Position numbers and translations under genes: made by a program. DNA of 64,000 bases from Deltaproteobacteria bacterium (lineage in GTDB: Bacteria > Myxococcota_A > Polyangia > DRWM01 > JAAZOP01): positions 25,581 through 89,580 of the forward strand of contig JACRCX010000069.1 in the NCBI GenBank assembly GCA_016218815.1. The letters run 5' to 3'. The notes below the pieces were generated by a model. The model searched no databases and was not told the origin of the DNA. It worked only from the letters and a program-made list of their open reading frames with translations. Below are positions 1 to 8,600 of this stretch, one piece after another. Every line of letters begins with the position of its first letter. Position 1 is the first letter of the stretch.

Positions 1-179
1 CGCGAAGGATAGCCGCGGGCGAGGGTTGCGGGCAAGCGTGGGTCGAGTTGGGGCAGGAGTTGCCCGGCGACCGGGCCGCATCGTAGACTCCGGCCGCCGA
101 GGAGCGGAGCGGGTGCGTTCGGGGCCGGCACGAGGTTTCGACGGGGCCCACGCTCCACCATCGGGGAGGGGTGAGGACC
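1..179. other. 5' intergenic/leader region without a gene
   Basis: No ORF with credible composition begins here. The stretch holds a promoter-like pair at 60-89 and a purine-rich ribosome binding site (GAGGGGTGAGG) just before the ATG at 180. Confidence 0.5.
60..89 (+). promoter_or_regulatory. Sigma70-type promoter for the MopE/FG-GAP lipoprotein
   Basis: TTGCCC at 60-65 and TAGACT at 84-89 are separated by 18 nt. The same architecture recurs before other genes in the window. A transcription start near 96 would give a leader of about 84 nt before the ATG at 180. Assigned by eye only. Confidence 0.45.
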
Positions 180-3100
180 ATGAGCATCTCCTGGCGTCGT
201 TTCGCGACGACGATGGTCGCGGCCGTGCTCGCAAGCGGCTGCAGCGTGATGGGGTTCTTCGACGAGACCCCGGCGGAGGGATGCCGGCCGGGCGAGGAAC
301 GCTCGACCGCCCATAGCTGCGGCGTCTGCGACCAGGGCACCACCGTCGACATCTGCAACGACGAGGGCGTCTTCGAGTTCGCCCGCTGCGCGAACCTCGA
401 CCTCGACGCCGACGGCGACGGCGTGCCCAACGCCGCCTGCGAGGATCTTGCGGGGGGCTGCTGCACGGAAGAGCGTGACTGCAACGACGGCGACCCGGCG
501 CTCGGGGTCGTCCCGGCCGGCGGGTGCGGGTGGCTCAACGGTACCCCCGACGAGGAGCAGTGCACGACGGCCTGCGGAACTCCGGGGACCCACGAATGCA
601 CGGCGGCCTGCACCTGGGGTGCCTGCGCGGCGACCGCGACCACCGACGACTGCGACGACGTGGACGACGACTGCGACACGGCGACCGACGAGGATGTCGC
701 GTGCCGGGCGGGCGAAGAGGTGTCGTGCCGCACGTCGTGCGACCTTCCGGCGGCGCGCACGGGCCGCGGGACGTGCACCGCGGAATGCACGGAACCCTCG
801 GAGGCCGACTGCACTCCGCCGCTCGAGGCGTGCGACGGGCGGGACAACGACTGCGACACGGCGACCGACAACGGCTTCCCCTGCGTCCAGGGGACCACCA
901 TGAGCTGCAACACGAGCTGCGGGGGCGAGTTCGGCACCGGCCGATGCTCGATCGACTGCCTGATGCCCGCCCCGGGCGACTGCACGCCCCCGCCGGAGAT
1001 GTGCAACGGCGTGGACGACGACTGCGACACCGCGCCGGACAACGGCTTCGCCTGCATCCAGGGCCACCTCGAGGAGTGCGAAACGAGCTGCGACAGCACC
1101 GGCACCGGCGTCTGCACCTCCACCTGCGGCATCCCCGGCCCCTCCGACTGCACCCCGCCCGGCGAGGCGTGCCTGGACGGTGCCGACAACGACTGCGACA
1201 CGCTCACCGACGAGCTGGAGGCGGGGCAGTGCACGCCCGGCGCCCCCGTCGCCTGCCGCACGTCGTGCGACGGAGCGGCGCCCGCGCCGATGACCGGCTC
1301 CGGCACCTGCACCGCCCTCTGCCAGCCGCCGCTTCCCGCCGACTGCACCCCGCCGGCGGAAACGTGCAACGGGCGCGACGACGATTGCGACACCGTGCTC
1401 GACGAGGGCTTCGACTGCGTCGCCGGGGCCCCCGGGACCTCGTGCACCACGACCTGCACGACGACCGGCACGGGAACCTGCACCGCGTCCTGCCAACTCC
1501 CCGCGCCGGCCGACTGCACGCCTCCCGCGGAGGTGTGCAACGGCATCGACGACAACTGCACGGGCGGCTGCGACGAGCCGGGCTGCTGCCGCGGCTCGGA
1601 TCGGTCGTGCACCACGTCGTGCGGCTCGACCGGCACCGAACACTGCTCCACCGCCTGCTCGTGGGAGGGCTGCGTGGCGCCCCCCGAGACGTGCAACGGC
1701 GACGACGACGACTGCGACACCGTCGCCGACGAAGGCTACGACTGCATCGCCGGCGACACGGTCGCCTGCACCACGGCCTGCGGCACGACGGGGACCGGTG
1801 CATGCACGGCCGCGTGCGAATTCCCGGCGGGCGCGGACTGCTTCGGCGGCACCGAGTCGTGCAACGCGCTGGACGACAACTGCAACGGGAGCACCGACGA
1901 GGGCTTCGCCTGCGTGCAAGGGCGGTCGACGACCTGCACGACGACCTGCGGCTCGACCGGCACCGGCACCTGCACCGCCGCCTGCGACCTGCCGGCCGGC
2001 GCCGCCTGCACCGCACCCCCCGAGATCTGCAACGGCGACGACGACGACTGCGACGGGACGACCGACGACGGCTTCGCCTGCGTCGTCGGTCGCACCGTGC
2101 CCTGCACGACCACGTGCGGCACCACGGGCTCCGGCACCTGCACCGCGGCCTGCGCCGTCCCGGGGCCGGCGTCCTGCACCGCGCCGGTGGAGACGTGCAA
2201 CGGGCTCAACGACGACTGCGCGGGAGGGTGCGACGACGGCTTCCCGTGCTGCGCCGGTTCCGTCGTGTCCTGCACGACGAGCTGCGGCTCGACCGGCACG
2301 GGCACCTGCTCCGGCTCGTGCGCGGTCCCCGCCGGCGCCGCCTGCGCCGCCCCGGCGGAGTCCTGCAACGGCGCCGACGACGACTGCGACACCGTGCCCG
2401 ACAACGGCTTCGCGTGCGTCCTCGGCACCGGCGTCGCCTGCACCACGTCCTGCGGCACGACCGGCACCGGCACGTGCACCGGCGCCTGCGGCATCCCTGC
2501 ACCCGCGAGCTGCACGGCGCCCGCCGAGACGTGCAACGGCGCCGACGACGACTGCGACACCGTCGCGGACGACGGCTTCCCGCTCCCGGCAGCCCCCAAT
2601 CCCACCTGGCCCGGGAACTGCGCCCGCACCGGCAGCCACCTGGCCCCGGGCGCGCGCCGCCCGACGTTCCGCTGGCTCGCCGTCGCGGCCGGCTCCTGCG
2701 GGGCCATCACCTACGACCTCCAGGTCGATGACTCGTGCACCACTCCGGGCTTCGCGTCCTGCACGTTCCCGTCGCCCGCGGTGAACGCGACGGCTCTGGC
2801 GACCGCGTCCTACCGGCCGGCTGCCGATCTCGCGATCAACACCGCGAGCCGCCCCTTCGGCACGCGCTTCTACTGGCGCGTCCGCGCCTGCGACCCGTTC
2901 CGCTGCGGCGCCTGGAGCCCCGTGCGCTACGTCGACGTCGGACGCGCACCGAACGACTTCGACGGCGACGGCTACTCCGACCTGCTGGTCGGCGCCCCGC
3001 GCGAGGGAGTGAATGCTCCCGGCCGGGTCCGCCTGTTCCTCGGCGGCGCCCCGCCGGACGCGACCGCGGACGCGACGATGGACGGCACCGCACCGGGTGC

Positions 3101-4205
3101 GGGTTTCGGCGACTTCCTGGGCGAAGCGGTCGGCGGCGCCGGCGACGTCAACGGCGACGGATTCGCCGACTTCCTGGCGGGCGCCCGGAACGCTCCGACG
3201 ACCTCGCCCGGCGACGGCCGGGCGTACCTGTTCCTTGGAGGCGCCAGTCCCAACCTCGTCGCGGACGTCACGTACGTGCCGGTGACGACCGGCGGTGGTC
3301 TGGGCCGGTCCGTCGCGGGCGCGGGCGACATCAACGGCGACGGGTTTGCCGACGTGATCATCGGCGCGCGCAACGTCGGCCCACCCAGCAACACCGGCCG
3401 CGCCTACGTGTATCTCGGCGGCACCTCCCCGGACGCCGTCTTCGACGTCGAGCTGGCGCCGCTGGGCACGGGCGAGCAGTTCGGCACCTCGGTCGCCGGA
3501 GCGGGCGACGTGAACGGGGACGGGTTCGGCGACGTGGTCGTCGGCGCCTACGCCTGGAACGGCTCCGGCCTCATGACCGGACGCGCGTATATGTTCCTCG
3601 GCGGCGCCGCGATGGACACCACGTACGACGTGCGGGTCGACGGCACCGCCGCCGGGGCCTATTACGGCTCGAGCGTCTCCGCGGCCGGCGACTTCAACGA
3701 CGACGGCTTCGCGGACTTCGTCTTCGGGGCGAGCGGGCTCGCGCGGGCCGAGGTGTTCTACGGCGGCACGACCGTGAACGCGACCCCGGACGTCGTGCTC
3801 ACCTCCGCCAGCCAGTATTTCGGCGGTTCGGTCGCGCGGGCCGGCGACGCGAACGGCGACGGGATCGGCGACCTGCTCGTCGGCGCCTATGGCGCCTCCC
3901 TTGGTGTCGGGGCCGCGTACCTGTACCTCGGCGCCGCTTCGCCCTCCACCACGGCCGCCCAGTCGGCCGTCGGCTCCGTCGCGGACGACAACTTCGGCAC
4001 GGGCGTGGGCGGCGCCGGCGACGTCAACGGCGACGGGTTTGCCGACTGCCTCGCCGGCGCCCCCGGCACGCTCGGCGGCGGGCACCTCGGCTACGCCACC
4101 CTTCTGTGGGGCGCCAGCCCGGTCACCTGGGCGTCCCCGGCAACGTTCACGGGCGCGTCGGCCAACAGCCTGTTCGGCACCGGCGTCGCGAGCATCCCGC
4201 CGTAA
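180..4205 (+). CDS. Giant MopE-repeat / FG-GAP beta-propeller lipoprotein
   Basis: Predicted surface lipoprotein of 1341 aa. The ATG at 180 is chosen over the in-frame GTG at 171 because a GAGGGGTGAGG ribosome site precedes it. The N-terminus is a lipoprotein signal ending in LASGC. About residues 155-800 hold roughly twelve Cys-rich units of about 45-55 residues built on CNGxDDDCDTxxDEGF, the putative metal-binding motif of MopE-type proteins. A fibronectin-like segment follows. About residues 925-1341 carry seven FG-GAP/integrin-like repeats with GDVNGDGFAD cores that probably bind Ca2+ in a beta-propeller. Family knowledge suggests a metal-binding or adhesive surface role; the ligand is unknown. 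It is monocistronic, converging on the dedA-like gene. Paired Cys and Asp-rich loops imply a disulfide-bonded, cation-stabilised stalk. Confidence 0.85.
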   Translation: MSISWRRFATTMVAAVLASGCSVMGFFDETPAEGCRPGEERSTAHSCGVCDQGTTVDICNDEGVFEFARCANLDLDADGDGVPNAACEDLAGGCCTEERDCNDGDPALGVVPAGGCGWLNGTPDEEQCTTACGTPGTHECTAACTWGACAATATTDDCDDVDDDCDTATDEDVACRAGEEVSCRTSCDLPAARTGRGTCTAECTEPSEADCTPPLEACDGRDNDCDTATDNGFPCVQGTTMSCNTSCGGEFGTGRCSIDCLMPAPGDCTPPPEMCNGVDDDCDTAPDNGFACIQGHLEECETSCDSTGTGVCTSTCGIPGPSDCTPPGEACLDGADNDCDTLTDELEAGQCTPGAPVACRTSCDGAAPAPMTGSGTCTALCQPPLPADCTPPAETCNGRDDDCDTVLDEGFDCVAGAPGTSCTTTCTTTGTGTCTASCQLPAPADCTPPAEVCNGIDDNCTGGCDEPGCCRGSDRSCTTSCGSTGTEHCSTACSWEGCVAPPETCNGDDDDCDTVADEGYDCIAGDTVACTTACGTTGTGACTAACEFPAGADCFGGTESCNALDDNCNGSTDEGFACVQGRSTTCTTTCGSTGTGTCTAACDLPAGAACTAPPEICNGDDDDCDGTTDDGFACVVGRTVPCTTTCGTTGSGTCTAACAVPGPASCTAPVETCNGLNDDCAGGCDDGFPCCAGSVVSCTTSCGSTGTGTCSGSCAVPAGAACAAPAESCNGADDDCDTVPDNGFACVLGTGVACTTSCGTTGTGTCTGACGIPAPASCTAPAETCNGADDDCDTVADDGFPLPAAPNPTWPGNCARTGSHLAPGARRPTFRWLAVAAGSCGAITYDLQVDDSCTTPGFASCTFPSPAVNATALATASYRPAADLAINTASRPFGTRFYWRVRACDPFRCGAWSPVRYVDVGRAPNDFDGDGYSDLLVGAPREGVNAPGRVRLFLGGAPPDATADATMDGTAPGAGFGDFLGEAVGGAGDVNGDGFADFLAGARNAPTTSPGDGRAYLFLGGASPNLVADVTYVPVTTGGGLGRSVAGAGDINGDGFADVIIGARNVGPPSNTGRAYVYLGGTSPDAVFDVELAPLGTGEQFGTSVAGAGDVNGDGFGDVVVGAYAWNGSGLMTGRAYMFLGGAAMDTTYDVRVDGTAAGAYYGSSVSAAGDFNDDGFADFVFGASGLARAEVFYGGTTVNATPDVVLTSASQYFGGSVARAGDANGDGIGDLLVGAYGASLGVGAAYLYLGAASPSTTAAQSAVGSVADDNFGTGVGGAGDVNGDGFADCLAGAPGTLGGGHLGYATLLWGASPVTWASPATFTGASANSLFGTGVASIPP

Positions 4206-4226
4206 CCCGAATCCGCTGCCTGTCGC

Positions 4227-4871
4227 TCAGCCCGCCTTCGACGCGGGGCCGGAGGCGCGTCGCCGGCGAAGCCACCAGCGAACGCTCAGACCGACGGCAA
4301 GGACACCGAGGAGGATCCAGACGACCGTCATGTACCGCGACATCCAGCCGGAGAGCTGCTCGTAGTTGACGCCGAGCTGCACGCCGGCCAGGAAGATCAG
4401 CCCGTTCCACGCCAGCGCGCTCACGAAACCCCAGAGCAGCGTCCGCCCCAGCGGGTAGCCGAAGAAGCCGGCGCCAACGAAGAGGAAGGCTCGGATCCCC
4501 GGCAGGAAACGGTTCGAAACCAGCGTCAGCGCGGCGCGATGGCGGTAGCGGTCCTCCAACGCCAGGATCGAGCGCAGGCGCGGCGACACCTCCGCGTCGC
4601 GGCCCCGCCCCCGCTCGACCCGGCGGCGCAGCCACACGCCGACCCCGTAGTCGATCGCCATCCCCAGGCCCGTCCCCGCCATCACGGCCGCGAAGACCAG
4701 CGGCAGGCTCCAGCCGGACCGGCCGACCAGGAACGCGCCGAAGAGGCAGATCGCGTCGCCCGGGATCGGCGGGAAGACGTACTCCAGGAGCGCGGCGCCA
4801 AGCAGCGCGAGCGCGCCGAGCCACTGCGGTTGCCGGCCGATCGTCTCGAGGATGTCGGAGAGCGACGGCAT
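4227..4871 (-). CDS. DedA/VTT-family membrane protein (first copy)
   Basis: 214-aa polytopic inner-membrane protein of the DedA (SNARE-associated, VTT) family; members are linked to lipid scrambling or undecaprenyl-phosphate recycling and membrane homeostasis. Visible signatures are the early PPIPGD re-entrant motif after LLEYVF, the NRFLPGIRAFLFVGAG segment typical of the second half, and a C-terminal hydrophobic helix followed by an Arg-rich tail. Its ATG overlaps the TGA of the upstream HAD nucleotidase gene (TGATG), so translation is probably coupled. Another family member lies at 8601-9278, so the organism has at least two. The specific substrate cannot be told from sequence. Confidence 0.88.
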   Translation of the reverse strand: MPSLSDILETIGRQPQWLGALALLGAALLEYVFPPIPGDAICLFGAFLVGRSGWSLPLVFAAVMAGTGLGMAIDYGVGVWLRRRVERGRGRDAEVSPRLRSILALEDRYRHRAALTLVSNRFLPGIRAFLFVGAGFFGYPLGRTLLWGFVSALAWNGLIFLAGVQLGVNYEQLSGWMSRYMTVVWILLGVLAVGLSVRWWLRRRRASGPASKAG

Positions 4872-6274
4872 CAGGGTTCCGGATCGTGCGGGAGGCTTCC
4901 GCGACGCGCGCGAAAGTACGCGAACGGCGTGTGGTGCAGGAAGTTGGAGACCCTCGAGGTGTACACGTCCGCGGAACGCTCGACCTGCCGCGCCAGGTGG
5001 CTCTTGTCGTTGCCGGTACGCAGGAGCAGGCCCCAGTTGGGGTTGGCCAGCTCGCCCGCGGCGCGCGCCAGGGGCGCGATGCCGTCGTCCAGCCCGGCCA
5101 GCTCGGCCTTCCGCTCGGCCAGCCGCCGCTCCAGCGCTTCCGCCGGGTCCTCCCCCTCCGGCGCGCGCCCCCGCCGCCGCCGCTGGACGCGGAGACGGAG
5201 CTGCGACACCTCCAGCTCGCACCGCTCCTTCTCCGCCATCAGCTCGCGCAGCCGCGCCTCGGTCGCCGCGAACCCTTCCACGGCGGCCAGCTCGTCCTCC
5301 AGCTCGCGCAGGATGAGCGCCGTCCTCCAGCGCAACGTCCGCTTGGTCACCGTCACGTCGCCCCAGATGTGGTCGCCGACGTAGAGGATGTCCTCGCCCG
5401 CCAGACCGAGCCACTCCTCGACATGGGCCGCGTCGCCGCCGTGGTGCACGCCGCCCTTGCGCAATCCCTTGGGCGCCGGCCGCAGCAGCCCCTCGTCGTC
5501 GACCACCTCGAACAGCGGCAGCCGCAGATGGAAGAAGTCCGGCTTGCGCGCCGCGACGATGATGACGTCGAAGAGGTCCCGCCACCGGAGGCCATCGGGC
5601 AAGAAGCGATCGAAGGCCCAGGCCAGCATCTCGCGCGTGTAGGGCCACTCCGAGTTGGTGATCAGGAGGAGCTTGCGGCCGGCCTCCTTCTGGTCCAGGA
5701 GCGCAAGCGGGGTCTCGGGATCGAGGTCGACGAAGCGACCCGGGTCGGCGACGATCTCGGCCTTCAGCCGCCCCTCGACGTGCGCCTCGTCCAGGCTCTC
5801 CTTCACGCCGTCGTACAGGTCGCGGTACGAGAGCACCCGCGTGAACGCGTGCGCGTCCAGGCGGTCGACGAGCTGCGCGAACATGCACGCCTCGGACAGC
5901 GAGAACAGCGTGTTCAGGAACACCCAGCGCGGCTCGGAGAGGTCGACCAGCGTGCCGGCGTACGCCCGCCGCTGCTCGTCCCACTCCAGGAAGCGCGTGC
6001 CGTGGCACGCGCGCTTGACGTAGCCGAAACGATCGGCCTTGACGACGTTGCCCAGGCGCAGGTCGAGAATCAGGCCGCGGACCATCAGCCCGGGATCCAG
6101 CTCCAGCCCCTGCGCCGGCCAGCGCTTGTCGCAGAGCTTGGCGCGCAGGTGGGCGTAGGCCCGCCGCTCCCACTCCACGACGCGGTAGTGGATGAGCGTG
6201 TAGTCCAGATCGTAGCCGATCGCGCCGATGGAGCGCAGGTTGAGAGTGCGGTTGCAGAAGATGCCGCGCTGCAT
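4871..6274 (-). CDS. HAD-superfamily 5'-nucleotidase (cN-II/NT5DC-like)
   Basis: 467-aa cytosolic protein resembling the IMP/GMP-specific 5'-nucleotidase family of the HAD superfamily. The nucleophile motif DLDYTL lies near residues 22-27 (Asp22 and Asp24), followed by the long cap insertion. A second motif, LLITNSEWPYT, and the third, ILYVGDHIWGDVTVTKR, supply the Thr/Lys and the acidic Mg2+ site. A charged coiled-coil (about residues 310-400) precedes the conserved C-terminal NWGLLLRTGNDKSHLA segment. The ATG at 6274 is chosen because the family begins a short distance before the FCNRTLNLRSIGAIGYD stretch. It is transcribed with the downstream dedA-like gene and divergently from the NAD kinase. 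Confidence 0.88.
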   Translation of the reverse strand: MQRGIFCNRTLNLRSIGAIGYDLDYTLIHYRVVEWERRAYAHLRAKLCDKRWPAQGLELDPGLMVRGLILDLRLGNVVKADRFGYVKRACHGTRFLEWDEQRRAYAGTLVDLSEPRWVFLNTLFSLSEACMFAQLVDRLDAHAFTRVLSYRDLYDGVKESLDEAHVEGRLKAEIVADPGRFVDLDPETPLALLDQKEAGRKLLLITNSEWPYTREMLAWAFDRFLPDGLRWRDLFDVIIVAARKPDFFHLRLPLFEVVDDEGLLRPAPKGLRKGGVHHGGDAAHVEEWLGLAGEDILYVGDHIWGDVTVTKRTLRWRTALILRELEDELAAVEGFAATEARLRELMAEKERCELEVSQLRLRVQRRRRGRAPEGEDPAEALERRLAERKAELAGLDDGIAPLARAAGELANPNWGLLLRTGNDKSHLARQVERSADVYTSRVSNFLHHTPFAYFRARRGSLPHDPEP

Positions 6275-6334
6275 GCGGAGCCGATCGTGGCACGGGCCGC
6301 GCGCGAGGTCCAGCACGCGGGGGTTTGCGGGGGT

Positions 6335-6364
6335 TTGCGTCCCGGTGGCGGGGTTGGGTATTTT
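6335..6364 (+). promoter_or_regulatory. Promoter candidate for the NAD kinase gene
   Basis: TTGCGT at 6335-6340 and TATTTT at 6359-6364 have an 18-nt spacer in the divergent region between the HAD and NAD kinase genes. Immediately upstream, GGGGGTTTGC occurs twice in tandem (about 6319-6338), one of the few T-rich spots here. Confidence 0.4.
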
Positions 6365-6403
6365 GGCGGTTTGCACCCGGGCGGGGACGGGGCGAGGAGA
6401 AGC

Positions 6404-7312
6404 GTGACGAGGCAAGGGCGCCGCATCCTGGTCATCCATCGCCGCTCGGCGTACACGGCGACGGTGTCGGAGGGCCGCAACCGCCGGATCGCACGGCTGG
6501 TGCGCGAGGGGCACCCGCTGGGCCGCGAGATGCTGCGAGCGCACGAGGAACACCTGGAATCGGTGCACGAGGTGCGCCGCGCCCTCGCGCGCCTGGGACT
6601 CCGCGCCCGGTTCCTGCACCGCACCGACGGCCTGCGCGTCCGCAACGACGACCTCGTGGTCGTGGTCGGCGGCGACGGGACCGTGCTGCACGTCTCCCAC
6701 CTGGTCGGCGACGCGGGTGTCCTCGCCTTCAACTCCGCCCCGCACGCGTCCTGCGGCTTCCTCACCGTCGCCACCTGCGACCGGGCCGAGGCGTACCTCG
6801 CCGCCGCGATGTCGGGCCGCCTCCCCGCCACGTTCCTCCAGCGGATGCGGGTCGACGTGGACGGCCGGCGGGTCACCGACCGCGTGCTCAACGATTGCCT
6901 GTTCTCCAACGCCTGCCCGGCGAGCACGACCCGCTACGTGCTGCGGCGCGGCGCGGTGTCCGAGGAGCACTTCTCCAGCGGCGTGTGGATCTCCACCGCG
7001 GCCGGCTCCACCGCCGCCACGCACGCCGCCGGCGGCCGGATCCTCCCGCTCGGCTCCCATCGCCTCCAGTTCGTCGTGCGCGAGCCGTACGAGCTGGGCC
7101 CGCGGCGCGCCACGTACCGCCTCGTCCACGGCTTCGTCCGCCGCGGCGACACCCTGGAGCTCACCAACGCCTGGCGTCCGGCGGTCGTCTACGTCGACGG
7201 CCCGCACGTCTCCATCCCCGTGGCCCCGGCCGCCACGGTCCGCTTCTCGCTCTCCCGCCGGCCGCTGCGCCTGCTGGGCTACGACGCCGCCGCGAAACGC
7301 ACCGGCGGGTAG
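6404..7312 (+). CDS. NAD kinase family protein
   Basis: 302-aa cytosolic ATP-NAD kinase-type protein, expected to phosphorylate NAD to NADP. The diagnostic VVVVGGDGTVLHVSH motif has its GGDGT at residues 89-93 and Asp91 as the expected catalytic residue. The glycine/serine-rich WISTAAGSTAATHAAGG block matches the NAD/ATP-binding loop of the family, and a short beta-rich C-terminal domain follows. The GTG at 6404 is chosen because GAGGAGA lies 4-5 nt upstream; no ATG fits. It diverges from the HAD nucleotidase. It is somewhat divergent from classical NadK, so a lipid- or sphingosine-kinase-like role is possible but less likely. Confidence 0.8.
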   Translation: MTRQGRRILVIHRRSAYTATVSEGRNRRIARLVREGHPLGREMLRAHEEHLESVHEVRRALARLGLRARFLHRTDGLRVRNDDLVVVVGGDGTVLHVSHLVGDAGVLAFNSAPHASCGFLTVATCDRAEAYLAAAMSGRLPATFLQRMRVDVDGRRVTDRVLNDCLFSNACPASTTRYVLRRGAVSEEHFSSGVWISTAAGSTAATHAAGGRILPLGSHRLQFVVREPYELGPRRATYRLVHGFVRRGDTLELTNAWRPAVVYVDGPHVSIPVAPAATVRFSLSRRPLRLLGYDAAAKRTGG

Positions 7313-7315
7313 GGC

Positions 7316-8203
7316 TCACTCGACAGGTTCGAACACCGCCGCACCGAACTCGGCCTTGCCGAACTCGTCGACGATCGCCCGGCCCGCGCCGGCGACCACG
7401 AAGTCGCGGAAGCGCCGCGCCGCCTGGTGGTTCAGCTCGGGGAACTTCGCCGGCGAGAGCAGCAGGATCGAGTAGACGTTGGCCCACTCGTCCGTGCCGG
7501 GGTCGACGACGACGGCCAGGTCGAGGCCCGGGCGGGCCTTGAGCCAGGTGGCAATGTCGGTGAGACAGTAGGCCTGCTTCTCGTTCGCCACGCGCAGGGC
7601 GTGCATCATCCCCGCGCCGACCGAGAGGTACCAGTCGTTCCCCTCGGGCGAGACCTCCGCGGCCTGCCAGAAGCGCTTCTCCAGGCGGTGCGTGCCCGAG
7701 TCGTCGCCACGGGAGACGAACGGCGCCTTCCCCGCGGCGAGCGCGCGGAACACGTCGACGGCGGCCGTCAGGCTCCGCAGGCCGTCCGGGTCGGAGGCCG
7801 GGCCGACGATCAGGAACCGGCTGCGCATGAACGGCGTGTCCTCGACCGCAATCCCCTCGGCCGTCAGCTTGTCCTCGCCGGCCGGGTCATGGACGAGCAG
7901 CACGTCGGCATTGCCGTCCCGGCCCATGCGCAGCGCCTCGCCGCTGCCCACCGCGATCGGGGCGACGGGGATGCCCGTCTCCTTCTCGAAGGCCGCGGTG
8001 AGCAGGTCGAGCAACCCGCAGTCGCGCACCGACGTCGTCGTGGCCAGCACCAGACGTCGCGGGGCCGCGCCCTTGCGGCACGCGACGGCGCCCAGCGCGA
8101 GCAGCAGCAGCGCGACGAAGCCGGCGGCGCGCGCGATCGCGGCGGACCGGCTTCGGACGACGACAGACCCGCTTCGGGGAAAGACCGGGGGCGGTGCCCT
8201 CAT
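7316..8203 (-). CDS. TupA-like tungstate/molybdate-binding lipoprotein (orphan)
   Basis: 295-aa periplasmic ligand-binding protein. After a hydrophobic signal ending near GAVAC, the mature part begins LVLATTTSVRDCGLLDLL, the hallmark of TupA tungstate-binding proteins (TTTS and the later SRGDDSGTH contact the oxyanion). The fold is the type II periplasmic binding protein. The start at the ATG at 8203 gives a normal signal sequence; a longer in-frame ORF reaches 8299 but would add an implausible Gly/Pro-rich stretch. No TupB permease or TupC ATPase is adjacent, because the neighbours are the NAD kinase and a DedA gene. Tungstate supply would suit the tungsten-type AOR encoded at 57.7-59.6 kb. 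Specificity (W versus Mo) is inferred. Confidence 0.8.
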   Translation of the reverse strand: MRAPPPVFPRSGSVVVRSRSAAIARAAGFVALLLLALGAVACRKGAAPRRLVLATTTSVRDCGLLDLLTAAFEKETGIPVAPIAVGSGEALRMGRDGNADVLLVHDPAGEDKLTAEGIAVEDTPFMRSRFLIVGPASDPDGLRSLTAAVDVFRALAAGKAPFVSRGDDSGTHRLEKRFWQAAEVSPEGNDWYLSVGAGMMHALRVANEKQAYCLTDIATWLKARPGLDLAVVVDPGTDEWANVYSILLLSPAKFPELNHQAARRFRDFVVAGAGRAIVDEFGKAEFGAAVFEPVE

Positions 8204-8600
8204 TCGCCGGATCCTGCCAGCCCCCAGCCCCCAGCCCCGCGCGGCCGGAGGCCGCGCGGTAGACGACCCTCCGGAATGGCCGCTGGCGCCGGCCGTCAAC
8301 CCCTACATTCGTAGGGGGGCCCCGCGGTTGCCCGCTTCAGGCTTCCCCGTGATCCGGGGCTTGCACACCGCGGGTAGAGGCAGGGCCCACGTTGACGTTG
8401 TGGGGTCAACGCATGCCGGAACCTGGCGCACCTTCCAGAGGGTCATCGGGGCAGACGGTAACGACGCGGTCGCGGGGAGTCAATACCAGCCGGTGGCCAC
8501 CAGCCCGTAGCTCGTGGCGGAAGCCGGACTACCAGCGGCCGGCCGCGAGCCACCAGCCGCCAGCCACCGGCCACCGGCCACCAGCCGCGATCGGCACGAG
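8204..8600. other. 397-nt intergenic region rich in inverted and tandem repeats
   Basis: No gene. Contents, in order: a perfect hairpin at 8237-8259 (10-bp arms, GGA loop); a second hairpin at 8300-8317 (CCCCTAC, ATTC loop, GTAGGGG); an interrupted palindrome GTTGAC-N8-GTCAAC near 8397-8416; and a low-complexity run of CCAGCC/CCACCGG units near 8490-8585. The region is upstream of the tupA-like gene, so a metal-responsive element could lie here. I could not match it to the known molybdenum cofactor riboswitch. Confidence 0.5.
8237..8259. repeat. Perfect GC hairpin (10-bp arms, 3-nt loop)
   Basis: CCGCGCGGCC and its reverse complement flank GGA. It has the same design as the hairpin at 28801-28833 (long GC arms around a purine loop). 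No T-run follows, so an intrinsic terminator is unlikely. Confidence 0.7.

Noticed and set aside
1736..2710. Minus-strand frame rich in Pro/Val/Gln over the MopE repeats
   Set aside because: Periodic because the sense repeats are periodic; no start context or recognised domain.
524..2731. Long Arg/Leu/Pro-rich frame overlapping the MopE lipoprotein
   Set aside because: Composition is a shadow of a GC-rich repeat gene in another frame, with no domain or signal.
8399..8510. Possible molybdenum cofactor or tungsten riboswitch upstream of the tupA-like gene
   Set aside because: Hairpins are present but I could not match the consensus; not supported as a riboswitch.
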